From contig JAAHFU020000005.1 of the NCBI GenBank assembly GCA_010672825.2, positions 1 to 64,000 of the forward strand: a DNA stretch of 64,000 bases, written 5' to 3'. A program made the position numbers and the translations under genes. The DNA is from Leptolyngbya sp. SIO1E4. GTDB lineage: Bacteria > Cyanobacteriota > Cyanobacteriia > Phormidesmidales > Phormidesmidaceae. The notes below the pieces were generated by a model, which saw only the letters and a list, made by a program, of their open reading frames with translations, made no database searches and was not told where the DNA came from. Positions 35,317 through 45,233 of the stretch are shown piece by piece; position 1 is the first letter of the stretch; every line of letters begins with the position of its first letter.

Positions 35317-38300
35317 TTAGGGAGCTGAGGGAAGCTGCAGCTCGATACCCACTTTGCTGCCTAAATCGATGACATCATCAGCAAATTCATTTGCTGCCGC
35401 AACACTACCAGCAATCATTGAGGCAGCTGTGACTAGAGCTGCCAAGCGCTTTTTCAGGCGAGGAATGTTGCGCTGTTCTGCTGTTTTTTTTATTTCTTCC
35501 TCAACGTCCTCGATATCGATGATGATGTCTTCTTGCACGTCCTGAGGAAATTGCGTGGCGGTTTGACGCAGATTATTGATGATTTTTAGGAGGTCAGCGG
35601 TGCTAGTGCCGCTGGTTTGAGTGAAGTTAGAAGCCGTGACTTGAGCGCTGTCTTTGGCTTCATTGACTAGATTGGCGATATTGGCTCTTTGATTATTATT
35701 CGTGATTTCAGTCACGGGTTGATAGTCTCCTTGCTTTTGTTGATTGGTGTTGTAAATGTTGTTGACAATCTCAATACGACGGCTTAAGCCTTCTTCCTGG
35801 AACCATCTCTCTTCTCTATTTGCAAAACGTTTATGCTGACGGCTTTTAAGGGATTCGTAGCCGTTGAGGAGTTGGCGCAGATTGACTTTGATGCGGAGCT
35901 TGCCAATGGGATAGTCCAATTCGCCCATTGCCTCTAGGCCCAGGAGTTCCTGATAGTCCAACGGGGGATGATCAGGATAACCGGGGACAGGGACCCATTC
36001 GGTGACTTCCAGATCGGCAAAACTGCGGTGGATTTTGGTGAAGGTGTCGCGGATGAGGGAGAGAAAGACTCGGCGAGTGGGTTCTCGACCGCTGACAGAA
36101 ATGAAAATCTTTTTATCTTCAGGGTCAGCTCTGATGCGGGCAATGTTGTAAATCTCGTCACCTTCCCGATACTCCAGCATGACGCCGCTACGCCAGCAAG
36201 TCTGGTTATGAATTTTCTCGTGGGCAAGGACGATGAACCGTGACAGAACACTCTCTGGCAGGATGCGGTAATGGTATTGAAATTCTAAGGTGTCGCCTCG
36301 CAGACTGGTGTCGTCTGGTTCGTCCTTGGGCAATAGGCCCGGAATCAGGAATTTGGGGTTGGGACAGTTGGGTAAGGCAAAGCAGAGCTGAAATTCTTGC
36401 ATGAGTTCAGTGAGGTAGCGATGGCGATCGACTGGGTAGCGCTCTGGGCTGAGCACACGGCTGAGGTCGTCATCGATAAGGATGCCTTTGGATTGGGTTT
36501 TGAGGGTTTCGTCGCTGAGGAGGGCATAGATGCCTTGGGTGACCCAGTCAGGGTTGAGGACGTTGGTGCTTTGCAAGAAGGCATGGTCGCGAAAGTTAAG
36601 CACCAAGCCCAGGTTGTGGAGCAAATTGATGAGCTGCTCTTGATTGGGCTCTTCGGAAATTTTGTTTTGATGGCAGATGCCGATGTATTCGTTGTAGGTA
36701 ATGAAGTCTTTCTCCATGGCTTCAAGCTGTTCTTTCACCTGAAACCAGGAGAGGGGCAGTAGGTTATAGACATCATGGAGCTTACCTACCTCCCGAGTGA
36801 TAGCAGCACGGAGATCTTGGATGCCATCTCCAGTTTGGCAAGAGGTTTCGAGGATGGCGCAAATGTTGGGATATTTTTGCTGCAGAGCTTTGCGGTTGAT
36901 GTCGAGGGGCTGTTCGTCTTTTTTGTTGCCGACGATGATGACGGGGGAAGCCCCACCAAAGCTCTGAATTAACTTGAGCCAGTATTCGATACGGTTTTCG
37001 TCTTCGCTGGTGCGGCAGTTGCAGACCAGCAGATAAAGGCTGCGCTTGGTGAGAAAAAACTGATGGGTAGCGTGATAAATCTCTTGCCCACCAAAGTCCC
37101 AGACATTGAGGCGCACATCTTTAGCGTTGACGTGGACGCCCCACTTGTAGACTTTGAGGCCATCGGTTTGGGGCTCGTTGGCATTGAAGCTACCGTCAAT
37201 TAACTGTCTAACTAGGGAGGTTTTACCCACACTGCCTTGACCGACCAGTAAGAGTTTTGCTTCGTTGAGGGGTTTTACTTCGTCACTGTGAAGTTTGTTC
37301 AAATAATTGAAGATGGCCTCAATTGGGCCAGGATCATCACTGAGTTTAGTTGGCCCTAGAACTTCAGGAGAAATTGGAAGCGGGTTGCGGCGCAAATCCA
37401 GAGTTTTAAGGTTAGGTAGATTTTCTAGCCAATTGGGGCAGGCTTCAATTTCATTATTCTCAAGATCTAGTTTTTCGAGACTTTTGAGTTGACCAATGCA
37501 GGCTGGAATCTCGCTGATTTGATTGCTAGAGAGATAAAGTGTTGTCAGGTTAGAGAGTTGACCAATGCAGGCTGGAATCTCGCTGATTTGATTTCTATAG
37601 AGATAAAGTGTTGTCAGGTTAGAGAGTTGACCAATGCAGGCTGGAATCTCGCTGATTTGATTGCTATAGAGATAAAGTGTTGTCAGGTTAGAGAGTTGAC
37701 CAATGCAGGCCGGAATCTCGCTGATTTGATTGCTAGAGAGATAAAGTGTTGTCAGGTTAGAGAGTTGACCAATGCAGGCCGGAATCTCGCTGATTTGATT
37801 GCTAGAGAGATAAAGTTCTGTCAGGTTAGAGAGTTGACCAATGCAGGCCGGAATCTCGCTGATTTGATTGCTAGAGAGAGAAAGTGTTGTCAGGTTAGAG
37901 AGCTGACCAATGCAGGCTGGAATCTCACTGATTTGATTGCTATCGAGAGAAAGTGTTGTCAGGTTAGAGAGTTGACCAATGCAGGCTGGAATCTCGCTGA
38001 TTTGATTTCTATAGAGATAAAGTGTTGTCAGGTTAGAGAGTTGACCAATGCAGGCTGGAATCTCACTGATTTGATTGCTATCAAGAGAAAGTGTTGTCAG
38101 GTTAGAGAGTTGACCAATGCAGGCTGGAATCTCGCTGATTTGATTGCTAGAGAGAGAAAGTGTTGTCAGGTTAGAGAGTTGACCAATGCAGGCTGGAATC
38201 TCACTGATTTGATTGCTAGAGAGATAAAGTTCTGTCAGGTTGGAGAGTTGACCAATGCAGGCTGGAATCTCGCTGATTTGATTGCTATCGAGATAAAGTT

Positions 38301-39099
38301 CTGTCAGGTTAGAGAGTTGACCAATGCAGGCTGGAATCTCGCTGATTTGATTGCTATCGAGATAAAGTTCTGTCAGGTTAGAGAGTTGACCAATGCAGAC
38401 TGGAATCTCGCTGATTTGATTTCTATAGAGAGAAAGTGTTGTCAGGTTAGAGAGTTGACCAATGCAGACTGGAATCTCACTGATTTGATTGCTAGAGAGA
38501 GAAAGTGTTGTCAGGTTAGAGAGTTGACCAATGCAGGCTGGAATCTCGCTGATTTGATTGCTAGAGAGATAAAGTGTTGTCAGGTTAGAGAGTTGACCAA
38601 TGCAGACTGGAATCTCACTGATTTGATTGCTATCGAGATAAAGTTCTGTCAGGTTAGAGAGTTGACCAATGCAGGCTGGAATCTCGCTGATTTGATTGCT
38701 ATCGAGAGAAAGTGTTGTCAGGTTAGAGAGTTGACCAATGCAGGCTGGAATACTAGCTAAGTTTGTGCTTACGCACCATACAGATGTGAGAGAAACAAGT
38801 TGAAATGCACTCTGCGGGATTTTTCCCAGGGGATTGCCACTCAGATCAAGATGTTTGAGGTTTTTGAGATTCGATAATTCTGTAGGCAGCGTTGTCAGTG
38901 CATTAGTGGTCAATAACGGCTGAACCTTACTATCAACCACCTCCCATTTCTCTACCCGCCCAAGTATGAGAGTCTCAAGCTGGGTTAATTTACCAATCTC
39001 CGGCGGTAATTCCGTTAACCCCTGTCCCGAGAGATCCAGCTCCGTCCAGCCCTCTTCCGCCGCCTGGTCAATCAGCGCCAACAACTCATCCTGCGTCAT
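35317..39099 (-). CDS. LRR-Roc-COR (ROCO family) protein
   Basis: 1260 residues from ATG 39099. Order: capping LRRs (about 1-118), 18 near-identical 23-residue LRRs (119-532), one diverged LRR (533-555), then a Roc GTPase with P-loop LLLVGQGSVGKTS (about 620), switch II WDFGGQE and the base motif VGNKKD. A COR domain follows (about 770-930). The C-terminus is a predicted helical region ending with a hydrophobic segment (LAALVTAASMIAGSVAAANE). Bacterial ROCO proteins are GTP-regulated dimers related to human LRRK2; their ligands are mostly unknown. The repeat homogeneity is extreme (see findings). The gene stands alone with no obvious partner. Confidence 0.93.
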   Translation of the reverse strand: MTQDELLALIDQAAEEGWTELDLSGQGLTELPPEIGKLTQLETLILGRVEKWEVVDSKVQPLLTTNALTTLPTELSNLKNLKHLDLSGNPLGKIPQSAFQLVSLTSVWCVSTNLASIPACIGQLSNLTTLSLDSNQISEIPACIGQLSNLTELYLDSNQISEIPVCIGQLSNLTTLYLSSNQISEIPACIGQLSNLTTLSLSSNQISEIPVCIGQLSNLTTLSLYRNQISEIPVCIGQLSNLTELYLDSNQISEIPACIGQLSNLTELYLDSNQISEIPACIGQLSNLTELYLSSNQISEIPACIGQLSNLTTLSLSSNQISEIPACIGQLSNLTTLSLDSNQISEIPACIGQLSNLTTLYLYRNQISEIPACIGQLSNLTTLSLDSNQISEIPACIGQLSNLTTLSLSSNQISEIPACIGQLSNLTELYLSSNQISEIPACIGQLSNLTTLYLSSNQISEIPACIGQLSNLTTLYLYSNQISEIPACIGQLSNLTTLYLYRNQISEIPACIGQLSNLTTLYLSSNQISEIPACIGQLKSLEKLDLENNEIEACPNWLENLPNLKTLDLRRNPLPISPEVLGPTKLSDDPGPIEAIFNYLNKLHSDEVKPLNEAKLLLVGQGSVGKTSLVRQLIDGSFNANEPQTDGLKVYKWGVHVNAKDVRLNVWDFGGQEIYHATHQFFLTKRSLYLLVCNCRTSEDENRIEYWLKLIQSFGGASPVIIVGNKKDEQPLDINRKALQQKYPNICAILETSCQTGDGIQDLRAAITREVGKLHDVYNLLPLSWFQVKEQLEAMEKDFITYNEYIGICHQNKISEEPNQEQLINLLHNLGLVLNFRDHAFLQSTNVLNPDWVTQGIYALLSDETLKTQSKGILIDDDLSRVLSPERYPVDRHRYLTELMQEFQLCFALPNCPNPKFLIPGLLPKDEPDDTSLRGDTLEFQYHYRILPESVLSRFIVLAHEKIHNQTCWRSGVMLEYREGDEIYNIARIRADPEDKKIFISVSGREPTRRVFLSLIRDTFTKIHRSFADLEVTEWVPVPGYPDHPPLDYQELLGLEAMGELDYPIGKLRIKVNLRQLLNGYESLKSRQHKRFANREERWFQEEGLSRRIEIVNNIYNTNQQKQGDYQPVTEITNNNQRANIANLVNEAKDSAQVTASNFTQTSGTSTADLLKIINNLRQTATQFPQDVQEDIIIDIEDVEEEIKKTAEQRNIPRLKKRLAALVTAASMIAGSVAAANEFADDVIDLGSKVGIELQLPSAP
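37504..38745 (-). repeat. 18 tandem 69-bp LRR-coding units
   Basis: Each 69-bp unit encodes one 23-residue LRR with the frame (A/V)CIGQLSNLT followed by four variable residues and NQISEIP. The units are almost identical at DNA level; differences cluster at the codons for the exposed beta-strand positions, at Ala/Val of the first residue, and at a few silent sites. Total 1242 bases, an exact multiple of 69. Confidence 0.95.
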
Positions 39100-39196
39100 G
39101 GGCCATCCCTCTCAACCTCGCCCCATGCTAGCCCACCCCCCTTATTTGAACCCCCTTAATCGCCCAAAACATCACAAGGATCTAGACCCCCTCTAA

Positions 39197-39217
39197 CTCC
39201 CCTTTGTTAAGGGGGAG
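39197..39217. repeat. small hairpin element, type CTCCCCTT-TGTT-AAGGGGGAG
   Basis: Same plan as the element at 19349-19369: an 8-bp stem with one bulged G and a four-base loop starting TG. It lies in the 285-base gap between the divergent LRR-Roc and aroE genes. Confidence 0.5.
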
Positions 39218-39384
39218 AACTGGATTTCCCTCCTTACGTTTGGCGCAGCCTGCCCGGAGGGCTTAGGAGGGATTAAGGGAGGTTATCTCGAATGTCTGCG
39301 ACTTGAACGAGATGTGATAACAATCCGTCTGAGAGTACCCTTTTCACGGGATGATAGGCAGGTGTTGATGATTCTCCTGAGCGC

Positions 39385-40269
39385 ATGGCCCCTTCTCAAC
39401 CCCTCGTAGACCTCACAGGTGCGACCCAGGTTTTGGGCATTATTGGCAACCCGATCGCCCATTCCCTCTCGCCTCCGATGCAGAACGCCGCCCTGCGAGA
39501 GCTGGCCATCAACGCGGTGTATGTACCCTTTCAAGTGCCGCCCGATCAAATCGAAGCCGCGATCGCCGGGCTCTGGTCTTTAGGCGTTCAGGGGTTCAAC
39601 GTTACCATTCCCCATAAGCAGGCGGTGATGCCTCACCTGGCAACCGTGACAGATATTGGCCAGGCCGTGGGTGCAGTCAACACTGTGTGGCGCACAGACA
39701 CAGGCTGGGCAGGCACCAACACCGACGTGATTGGGGTGGTGTCACCCTTGCAGGCCCGCGATCGCGACTGGCCTCAATGCCGCGTCGTGATTTTGGGGAA
39801 CGGCGGCGCCGCGCGGGCAGTGGTGGCAGGCTGTGCCAGCCTGGGCTGTTCTGACCTGTGGGTGGTCGGGCGAGATGCCGCAAAACTCCAGCGATTTGCC
39901 GAGAGCTGGCCAGGCTCGCCTCCGCAGCCCAAAATTCAAACCTGCTTGGGGTCAGCCTTAGAGACTTTACTGCCAGAGACGACCCTTCTGGTCAATACGA
40001 CCCCCTTAGGCATGCACCCTCACACCGAGGCAACCCCTGTCACAGCCGCCCAGTTAGCGCTGTTGCCAGAAACGGCGATCGCCTATGACCTGATTTACAC
40101 CCCCAGCCCCACCCAGTTTCTGACGCTGGCTGCCCAACGGGGGTTGGCAACCCTGGACGGGGTCGAAATGCTCGTACAACAAGGCGCGGCAGCCCTGAAA
40201 ATTTGGACTCAGCAGACACCCCCGGTAGAGACTATGCGGCGGGTGCTAAAAGCCCAGCTCAACTCCTGA
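39385..40269 (+). CDS. aroE: shikimate dehydrogenase
   Basis: 294 residues. Substrate-binding part: GNPIAHSLSPPMQNAAL (shikimate Ser pair) and NVTIPHKQAV with the catalytic Lys; NTDVIGV supplies the Asp. The NADP Rossmann loop is ILGNGGAARAVV, followed by VVGRDAAK. It reduces 3-dehydroshikimate to shikimate in aromatic amino-acid synthesis. A secreted-protein gene follows after 74 bases. Confidence 0.96.
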   Translation: MAPSQPLVDLTGATQVLGIIGNPIAHSLSPPMQNAALRELAINAVYVPFQVPPDQIEAAIAGLWSLGVQGFNVTIPHKQAVMPHLATVTDIGQAVGAVNTVWRTDTGWAGTNTDVIGVVSPLQARDRDWPQCRVVILGNGGAARAVVAGCASLGCSDLWVVGRDAAKLQRFAESWPGSPPQPKIQTCLGSALETLLPETTLLVNTTPLGMHPHTEATPVTAAQLALLPETAIAYDLIYTPSPTQFLTLAAQRGLATLDGVEMLVQQGAAALKIWTQQTPPVETMRRVLKAQLNS

Positions 40270-40343
40270 TATTTCACCCTGCGATGCCTTTCGCGATAGG
40301 CTGAACTGAGAAGATTTTTTCAAGTTCACCCCAGAGAAAAGCC

Positions 40344-40784
40344 ATGATGCGGACTGGATTGCGGGCTGTTTTTACGACCCTTATCGTTCTAGGCGTATAC
40401 GCACTGACATTTTTCAGCGCGCCAGTGGCCCATGCCATGACTCAAATTGAGCTGAAAGACATCACCTATACCCACTGTCCAGAAGAATTGGCAGAAGGAA
40501 TGGTGACCCCCGGCTCTAGTCAGCGTGCCAACTGTTTCCTGATTCAGGGAACCGCGGTCAATCGCTCTGGAAAACCCGTCCTCAATGCCGACATTTTTGG
40601 CCGCATCTATGACGCCAATGACAATCCGGCCATGCAAAACCGCACTCGCCTGGGGGCGATCGAAGAAGTTCCCCCCGGTGAAAGCCCCTTCGAACTGCGT
40701 ATTTCTGTCGCCGCCAACCAACCCGAACCGCTCAAGTTAAAGCAGTTTAAAGCCGCCGGCTTTACCGGACAGGTCAGACGATAG
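40344..40784 (+). CDS. secreted protein of unknown function
   Basis: 146 residues with a clear Sec signal (FTTLIVLGVYALTFFSAPVA ending in HAM). The mature part (YTHCPEELAEGMVTPGSSQR, CFLIQGTAVNRSGKPVLNAD) looks like a beta-sandwich with FxLYD-type character (GTAVN-SGKPV-NADIFGRIYD), a fold often found on the bacterial cell surface. No function is known to me; the assignment to a beta-sandwich is inference. It lies between aroE and the membrane glycosyltransferase-like gene in the same direction. Confidence 0.78.
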   Translation: MMRTGLRAVFTTLIVLGVYALTFFSAPVAHAMTQIELKDITYTHCPEELAEGMVTPGSSQRANCFLIQGTAVNRSGKPVLNADIFGRIYDANDNPAMQNRTRLGAIEEVPPGESPFELRISVAANQPEPLKLKQFKAAGFTGQVRR

Positions 40785-40833
40785 GGGAGACCTGGGCAAA
40801 GGCTAAAAAGATTGCTCGTGAACACACTGTTCG

Positions 40834-42399
40834 ATGGCACATAAGCGTTTGCCAAAGTATTTCAGAGGCTTCCCCCGGCTCTCTTCCCCCTGGAGTGTGC
40901 TGACCCTATTTGCTGTGCTGGGGCTGATAGGTGTTCTGAACCATGTCATGTGGCGAGATGAGTTTAATACCTGGCTGATTGTGCGAGACAGCCAGTCTCT
41001 CGGCGAAATGTTAGGACGGGTGAAATACCAGGGGCATACAGCACTGTGGGCGTTATGTATTTCGTTTCTGAGGAATTTTTCGCAGTCGCCGCTGATTATG
41101 CAGCTATTCCACTGGGCGATCGCGGTGCTTTCAATGGCAGTTTTTTGGGTCTACAGCCCCTTTAGGCATCGTCAAAAAGTCCTCTTTACCTTTGGCTATT
41201 TACCCTTTTATCAATATCTTTTAATTGCCCGTCCCTACGTCTTAGGGATGCTTTTTTTATGGGTATTTTGTGCCCTCTTTCCGATGCGGAAGAAAAGCTA
41301 TATTCCCGCTGCTGTCATCTTGGCTCTGATGGCCAATAGCAACGCCTACGCGCTGTTTATTGCAACCGCACTGGTGGCCACCCTGGCCATCGAATTTATG
41401 GTGGATTCAGAGCAGCGATCGCACTATTTAAAGCAGGCTAATCGCTACGATTTAATCCTGAGCCTGCTCATTATTGCAGCCAGTTATGGTTTTGCTGTCT
41501 ATATTTTGACCCCGCCCACCGACAGCTATAACCACGGCGGCCTTGATGCCTGGCAGCAAACCCTGGAGTTAAGACGAGGCTTGCGGGCCTGGGGTCGTAT
41601 CTTTGGGGGCTACACCCTGATTTTGCCAGACCATCGTAAATGGATAGATCTGATTGTCTGTGGCCTCCTGAGTCTGTTTGCCGTCGTCATCTTCATGCTG
41701 AAACTGGTCAGAAAACCCCTGGCCTGTTGTTTCTTTACCCTGGCCTATCTGGAAATGTTGGCCTTCACCTATTTCCGCTTTATGGGAATTGGCCCCCGTC
41801 ACTTTGGGCACTTCTTTTTGGTGTTGATTGCTGCGGTCTGGTTAGCAAGCACCCTACCTGAATCAGATGCCTTATCAAAACGGTTATCGCTGCCTCCCCG
41901 ATGGTTGAGGATAGGGCACCAATGGCACCAACCATTGCTGAGTGCCATTCTAATGTTTCAGTTTTTGGGGGGGCTATATGGGCTGCCCCGAGACTTACTC
42001 ATTCCGTTTTCGGCATCTCGAGAAACTGCAACCTATATTCGGGCCGCTGGCTGGCAAGATGCTTTTATTGTGGCCAGTCGTGATGCCAACATGGCCCCGA
42101 TCGCGGGTTATTTGAACCGCAAACTCTATTACCCAGAAATCCAGGCGTTAGGAAGCTTTACTTTATTTGGGGGTGAGCGCCAGTGCGACAACCACGAAAC
42201 CTTTATGAGCCATGCCGAGGTATTAGGGCAAGTGCAGAATTTGCTGATAACGCAGCAACAGACGGAGAGAATACTTTTGCTATTGCACCAACCGCTGCAG
42301 TCTGATCTTGACGCCCTATCCATCACCCCCGTTCGAGAATTTACGCGATCGTGGACCGACTCGGAACGATACTATCTCTACTGGGTTACTTTGCAATAG
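40834..42399 (+). CDS. polytopic GT-C-like membrane protein
   Basis: 521 residues with about ten to twelve membrane helices. After the first helix the loop holds the acidic motif VMWRDEFNTWLIVRDSQSLG, which is the position of the catalytic Asp/Glu in GT-C glycosyltransferases using polyprenyl-phosphate sugars. The length and soluble C-terminal part (residues about 400-521) also fit. Donor and acceptor are unknown. Its end overlaps by 14 bases with the end of the gene at 42386 on the other strand. It begins a run of six genes that look devoted to surface glycans. Confidence 0.75.
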   Translation: MAHKRLPKYFRGFPRLSSPWSVLTLFAVLGLIGVLNHVMWRDEFNTWLIVRDSQSLGEMLGRVKYQGHTALWALCISFLRNFSQSPLIMQLFHWAIAVLSMAVFWVYSPFRHRQKVLFTFGYLPFYQYLLIARPYVLGMLFLWVFCALFPMRKKSYIPAAVILALMANSNAYALFIATALVATLAIEFMVDSEQRSHYLKQANRYDLILSLLIIAASYGFAVYILTPPTDSYNHGGLDAWQQTLELRRGLRAWGRIFGGYTLILPDHRKWIDLIVCGLLSLFAVVIFMLKLVRKPLACCFFTLAYLEMLAFTYFRFMGIGPRHFGHFFLVLIAAVWLASTLPESDALSKRLSLPPRWLRIGHQWHQPLLSAILMFQFLGGLYGLPRDLLIPFSASRETATYIRAAGWQDAFIVASRDANMAPIAGYLNRKLYYPEIQALGSFTLFGGERQCDNHETFMSHAEVLGQVQNLLITQQQTERILLLLHQPLQSDLDALSITPVREFTRSWTDSERYYLYWVTLQ

Positions 42400-44194
42400 T
42401 GGAGGGGCGGGCAGCGGCAAATGCCCCGATACACTCGGCTTCAAGGATAAGCCAGTCTTCGGTTGGCAGTGCTGTACAGGTCTCAATGGATTGCTGCAAC
42501 ACAGGCGTCGCCCCTTGCCTCAAGTTAGAAACTGCGTCATCAGCCATCGGCTGAAACTGCTGCAGCCATGAATTTTCAGCAACGTAGGCATCTTGAAACG
42601 CATAACGATCTAGCAGCCAAAAATCGACTTGATAGGTTTCGATAAAGTCTAAAAGCACCGCCGGATCATCTGAATACTGGGCATTAATGAGATCTTCAGT
42701 TCGTTGACGAAACTGGCGATAATACGCTTTGTGATAAGCAAGGCTATGCTCTCTAGAAACGAGCACCGATCGCCCTGAAAACGTTGGCAAATTACTGGCT
42801 TCATCCGACAAAGATGCAATCAACGTGTCTTTTGGCTGGGCGGCAAAGAATTCATAAATCGGTTGAGCCTCGCTAAAGTCATAATAGACAGCCTTAGGAA
42901 AGTCATTGAGAAAGAGAGGATAGTAGAAAAAAAGGCTGATAAAGAGTGCTGCTGTGAGGGTCAGGGGCACCGTCTGACTAAACGTTAAAAATACGCTGCG
43001 AATCACCCCGCGTCTACGCCCTAAAAAAACAGACCGCTTCCAGGACTGACAGGCCCTAAACGTATTCTCTAAAATCAGGGTCCAAGCCAGGCCCGCTGCC
43101 AGTACCAGCACCACACGAATCGTATGGCTGGTGTAACGACTGGGGAGGTGCAGTTGAAACAGCAGCAGATGTGCTAGCCCGTACAGAATGAAAGAAATCA
43201 GCAGCAGCTGCGTCAGCATGTGGATGCCAGCCTTGACCTGTTGCCTGATTGGCGATTTTGGACGTAACCACAGTAACGGTGGTAAAAATAGCCCGGCTAA
43301 CACAGTGATGGGCAAAGCCGTTCGACGATGCAAGATGCCGCTGCGACCTGGATAGCCATCCAGCCAGTAGCGAATTCCAGGCAAGAAAAAAGCATTGCGC
43401 CCCTTTTCCTGAAATTCAGGCATGCTTTCAGCCTCTGCTCGGGTCACAATTGCGCCAAATTCTGACAGGCCTCTGGTGTAAAGTGCTAAGCATAAAACCA
43501 TACAAAACCCGACGATTAACAGTAAATAGTCTTGCCGGTTTTGAGAGAATGAAAATTTTCCATCTTGCCAGTGAACCAGCCTGATGGCTACGAGCCCGAG
43601 GGAAACCAGGGCAGCCTGTGGATAGAGGAGGACTTGTAGGCCGATTAGGACTAAGCAGGCCAGAAGAGATCGACGCAGTAAGTAATATAAGAACGCTATC
43701 AGTAGAGGATATAAAAAAGCCCGAGGCGTTGCCGATGAAAGCTCATCTGAGGCCCATAGGGTTTGGCTTAAGACAGCTGACGAGATGAATCCCGACACGG
43801 GCACCGGGAAGATTTCTAGACACAGAAAGAAGCCATATCCAGCCGTAATGATACCTAAAAACGGTGGCAAAATCTTGCTAAAAAACGCTGGCTCGACTCC
43901 AAGTGCGGCCATCAATCTGTAAAGCCCAGAATAGCCTAACGGGGCCGCCGACTGAAAATAGTCGGCAATTAAATCACCTGGAAATAATTCTGGATCAAGA
44001 TATCTTTGCATCCAAAAAATGTGCTGGCGAGCGTCATCTTGCACGACATAGGCGCTCTCAAACGCTTGCCGAACAGCGAGTAAGCCATATACCGTTGCCA
44101 ACACTAAACTAAGGCCAAGCCAGAACGCTCGACTTTGCCTGGATTGCTGAGTCAAAAAAGTAAAAATCTTCGAAGATGGATTAACGATTAACAT
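42386..44194 (-). CDS. polytopic GT-C-like membrane protein, DDAR type (paralogue 1)
   Basis: 602 residues with about twelve membrane helices and a C-terminal soluble domain from about residue 440. It is paralogous to the gene at 47841: both have the first-loop motif VQDDARQHIFWMQR or IPDDARQYVFWMHR, then DLIADYFQS, and both share QPKD(T/S)LIASLS and SNLP.F in the C-terminal domain. The paired Asp in DDAR occupies the usual GT-C catalytic position. Family name and sugar are not known. Confidence 0.72.
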   Translation of the reverse strand: MLIVNPSSKIFTFLTQQSRQSRAFWLGLSLVLATVYGLLAVRQAFESAYVVQDDARQHIFWMQRYLDPELFPGDLIADYFQSAAPLGYSGLYRLMAALGVEPAFFSKILPPFLGIITAGYGFFLCLEIFPVPVSGFISSAVLSQTLWASDELSSATPRAFLYPLLIAFLYYLLRRSLLACLVLIGLQVLLYPQAALVSLGLVAIRLVHWQDGKFSFSQNRQDYLLLIVGFCMVLCLALYTRGLSEFGAIVTRAEAESMPEFQEKGRNAFFLPGIRYWLDGYPGRSGILHRRTALPITVLAGLFLPPLLWLRPKSPIRQQVKAGIHMLTQLLLISFILYGLAHLLLFQLHLPSRYTSHTIRVVLVLAAGLAWTLILENTFRACQSWKRSVFLGRRRGVIRSVFLTFSQTVPLTLTAALFISLFFYYPLFLNDFPKAVYYDFSEAQPIYEFFAAQPKDTLIASLSDEASNLPTFSGRSVLVSREHSLAYHKAYYRQFRQRTEDLINAQYSDDPAVLLDFIETYQVDFWLLDRYAFQDAYVAENSWLQQFQPMADDAVSNLRQGATPVLQQSIETCTALPTEDWLILEAECIGAFAAARPSTIAK

Positions 44195-44259
44195 GAAATT
44201 TTAGACAATAATTTCACTCAGCTATAGCTGTATTCAATTGAGTTGCAGGCTAAAACTGC

Positions 44260-45204
44260 TCATTTGGAGTTCCAGCGAGCTGTCCTCAGGTAATGCTCTA
44301 AAAACGGGAGCCCCCCGATCGCGGGTAGAAAATAACGAGAAGTGCAGAGCAACCCTAAAGCTGCCCCAGTCGCCGCATTAAAATAGGGGGCATAAAACAG
44401 AATTAAAGCGGCATCCCGTGTGCCCACCCCTGCGAAGGTCAGGGGCAAAAGGCCGACCAAAATGGCCAGGGGGGAGAGGGCCAGGCTCGATAAAAAAGGC
44501 ACCCAAGCTTTCAACGCCAGGATAAAAAACCAGATTTGTAGCAGGTGCAGTAACCAGATAAAAATTGAGCTGCCCACTACTTTTTGTAACCGGCGTTTAT
44601 CTTGCCAAAAGTAAGCATGCATTTCGCTCCAGGCATGCTGCAGCTGAGTGAAGCGCAATTTCAACTTTTTAGGGGCAAACTGATGCCCCAGCCTGAATAT
44701 CGCTTTGGCGAAGCGAGTAGAACTTAAGAGCAAAATCCCCCCGGCCAACCCCAGGAAGATGCAGACAGTCATGCCCCAAAAAAGGGCGTCTTTTTTGGGA
44801 TACAGCAAGAGCCCAAACAGACACCACAGCAGGAGCGACAGCATGTCGCAAGCCTTCTCAAAGACGACTAGCGATAGCGCTAACGACCCGTTTAAATGGC
44901 CGCGATCGCGCATAAAGTAGGCTTTAGCAATATCCCCCGCTTTAGAAGGCAACACCATATTCAGGACGCTGGCCGCCAGAATGAGGCGGGTCGCTTCCCA
45001 AAACGCCAGGGTTTGCTGGGGCGGCATTAGATAACGCAAGCGCTGGGACGTAAACAGGGTAATGGGGATCACCATCCCTAAGCTAATGACCATCCACAGG
45101 GGGTCACCGTTGCTAAAGACCTGCATCAGGCTGTCAATCTCGATTTGCCAATAGAGCAAAGCCAGAATGACCAAACTGATCAGGAGGGAAATCAGACGTT
45201 TCAT
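44260..45204 (-). CDS. UPF0104 / lysylphosphatidylglycerol synthetase TM-like membrane protein
   Basis: 314 residues, eight predicted membrane helices, with family landmarks: FTSQRLRYLMPPQ, LPSKAGDIAKAYFMRDRG, and PLTFAGVGTRDAALILFYAP. These are seen in the integral membrane (flippase-like) domain shared by MprF and AglD relatives. It lacks the MprF synthase domain, so it probably moves or handles a lipid-linked intermediate. It lies 29 bases downstream of the toroid-protein gene and is probably in its operon. Confidence 0.85.
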   Translation of the reverse strand: MKRLISLLISLVILALLYWQIEIDSLMQVFSNGDPLWMVISLGMVIPITLFTSQRLRYLMPPQQTLAFWEATRLILAASVLNMVLPSKAGDIAKAYFMRDRGHLNGSLALSLVVFEKACDMLSLLLWCLFGLLLYPKKDALFWGMTVCIFLGLAGGILLLSSTRFAKAIFRLGHQFAPKKLKLRFTQLQHAWSEMHAYFWQDKRRLQKVVGSSIFIWLLHLLQIWFFILALKAWVPFLSSLALSPLAILVGLLPLTFAGVGTRDAALILFYAPYFNAATGAALGLLCTSRYFLPAIGGLPFLEHYLRTARWNSK

Positions 45205-45233
45205 CAGAATTTCATCGCAGCAGGGCTGGTAAG

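Noticed and set aside
37504-38745. CRISPR array suspected from regular repeats
   Set aside because: The 69-bp units are contiguous coding repeats without unique spacers, and they translate to LRRs. No cas gene is present in the window.
37489-38760. Long plus-strand reading frame (423 codons) of 23-residue repeats opposite the LRR array
   Set aside because: It follows from the 69-bp repeat on the other strand: each unit is a multiple of three, so an open frame in one unit stays open in all. It has no own start signals and the minus-strand LRR gene is clearly the real one.
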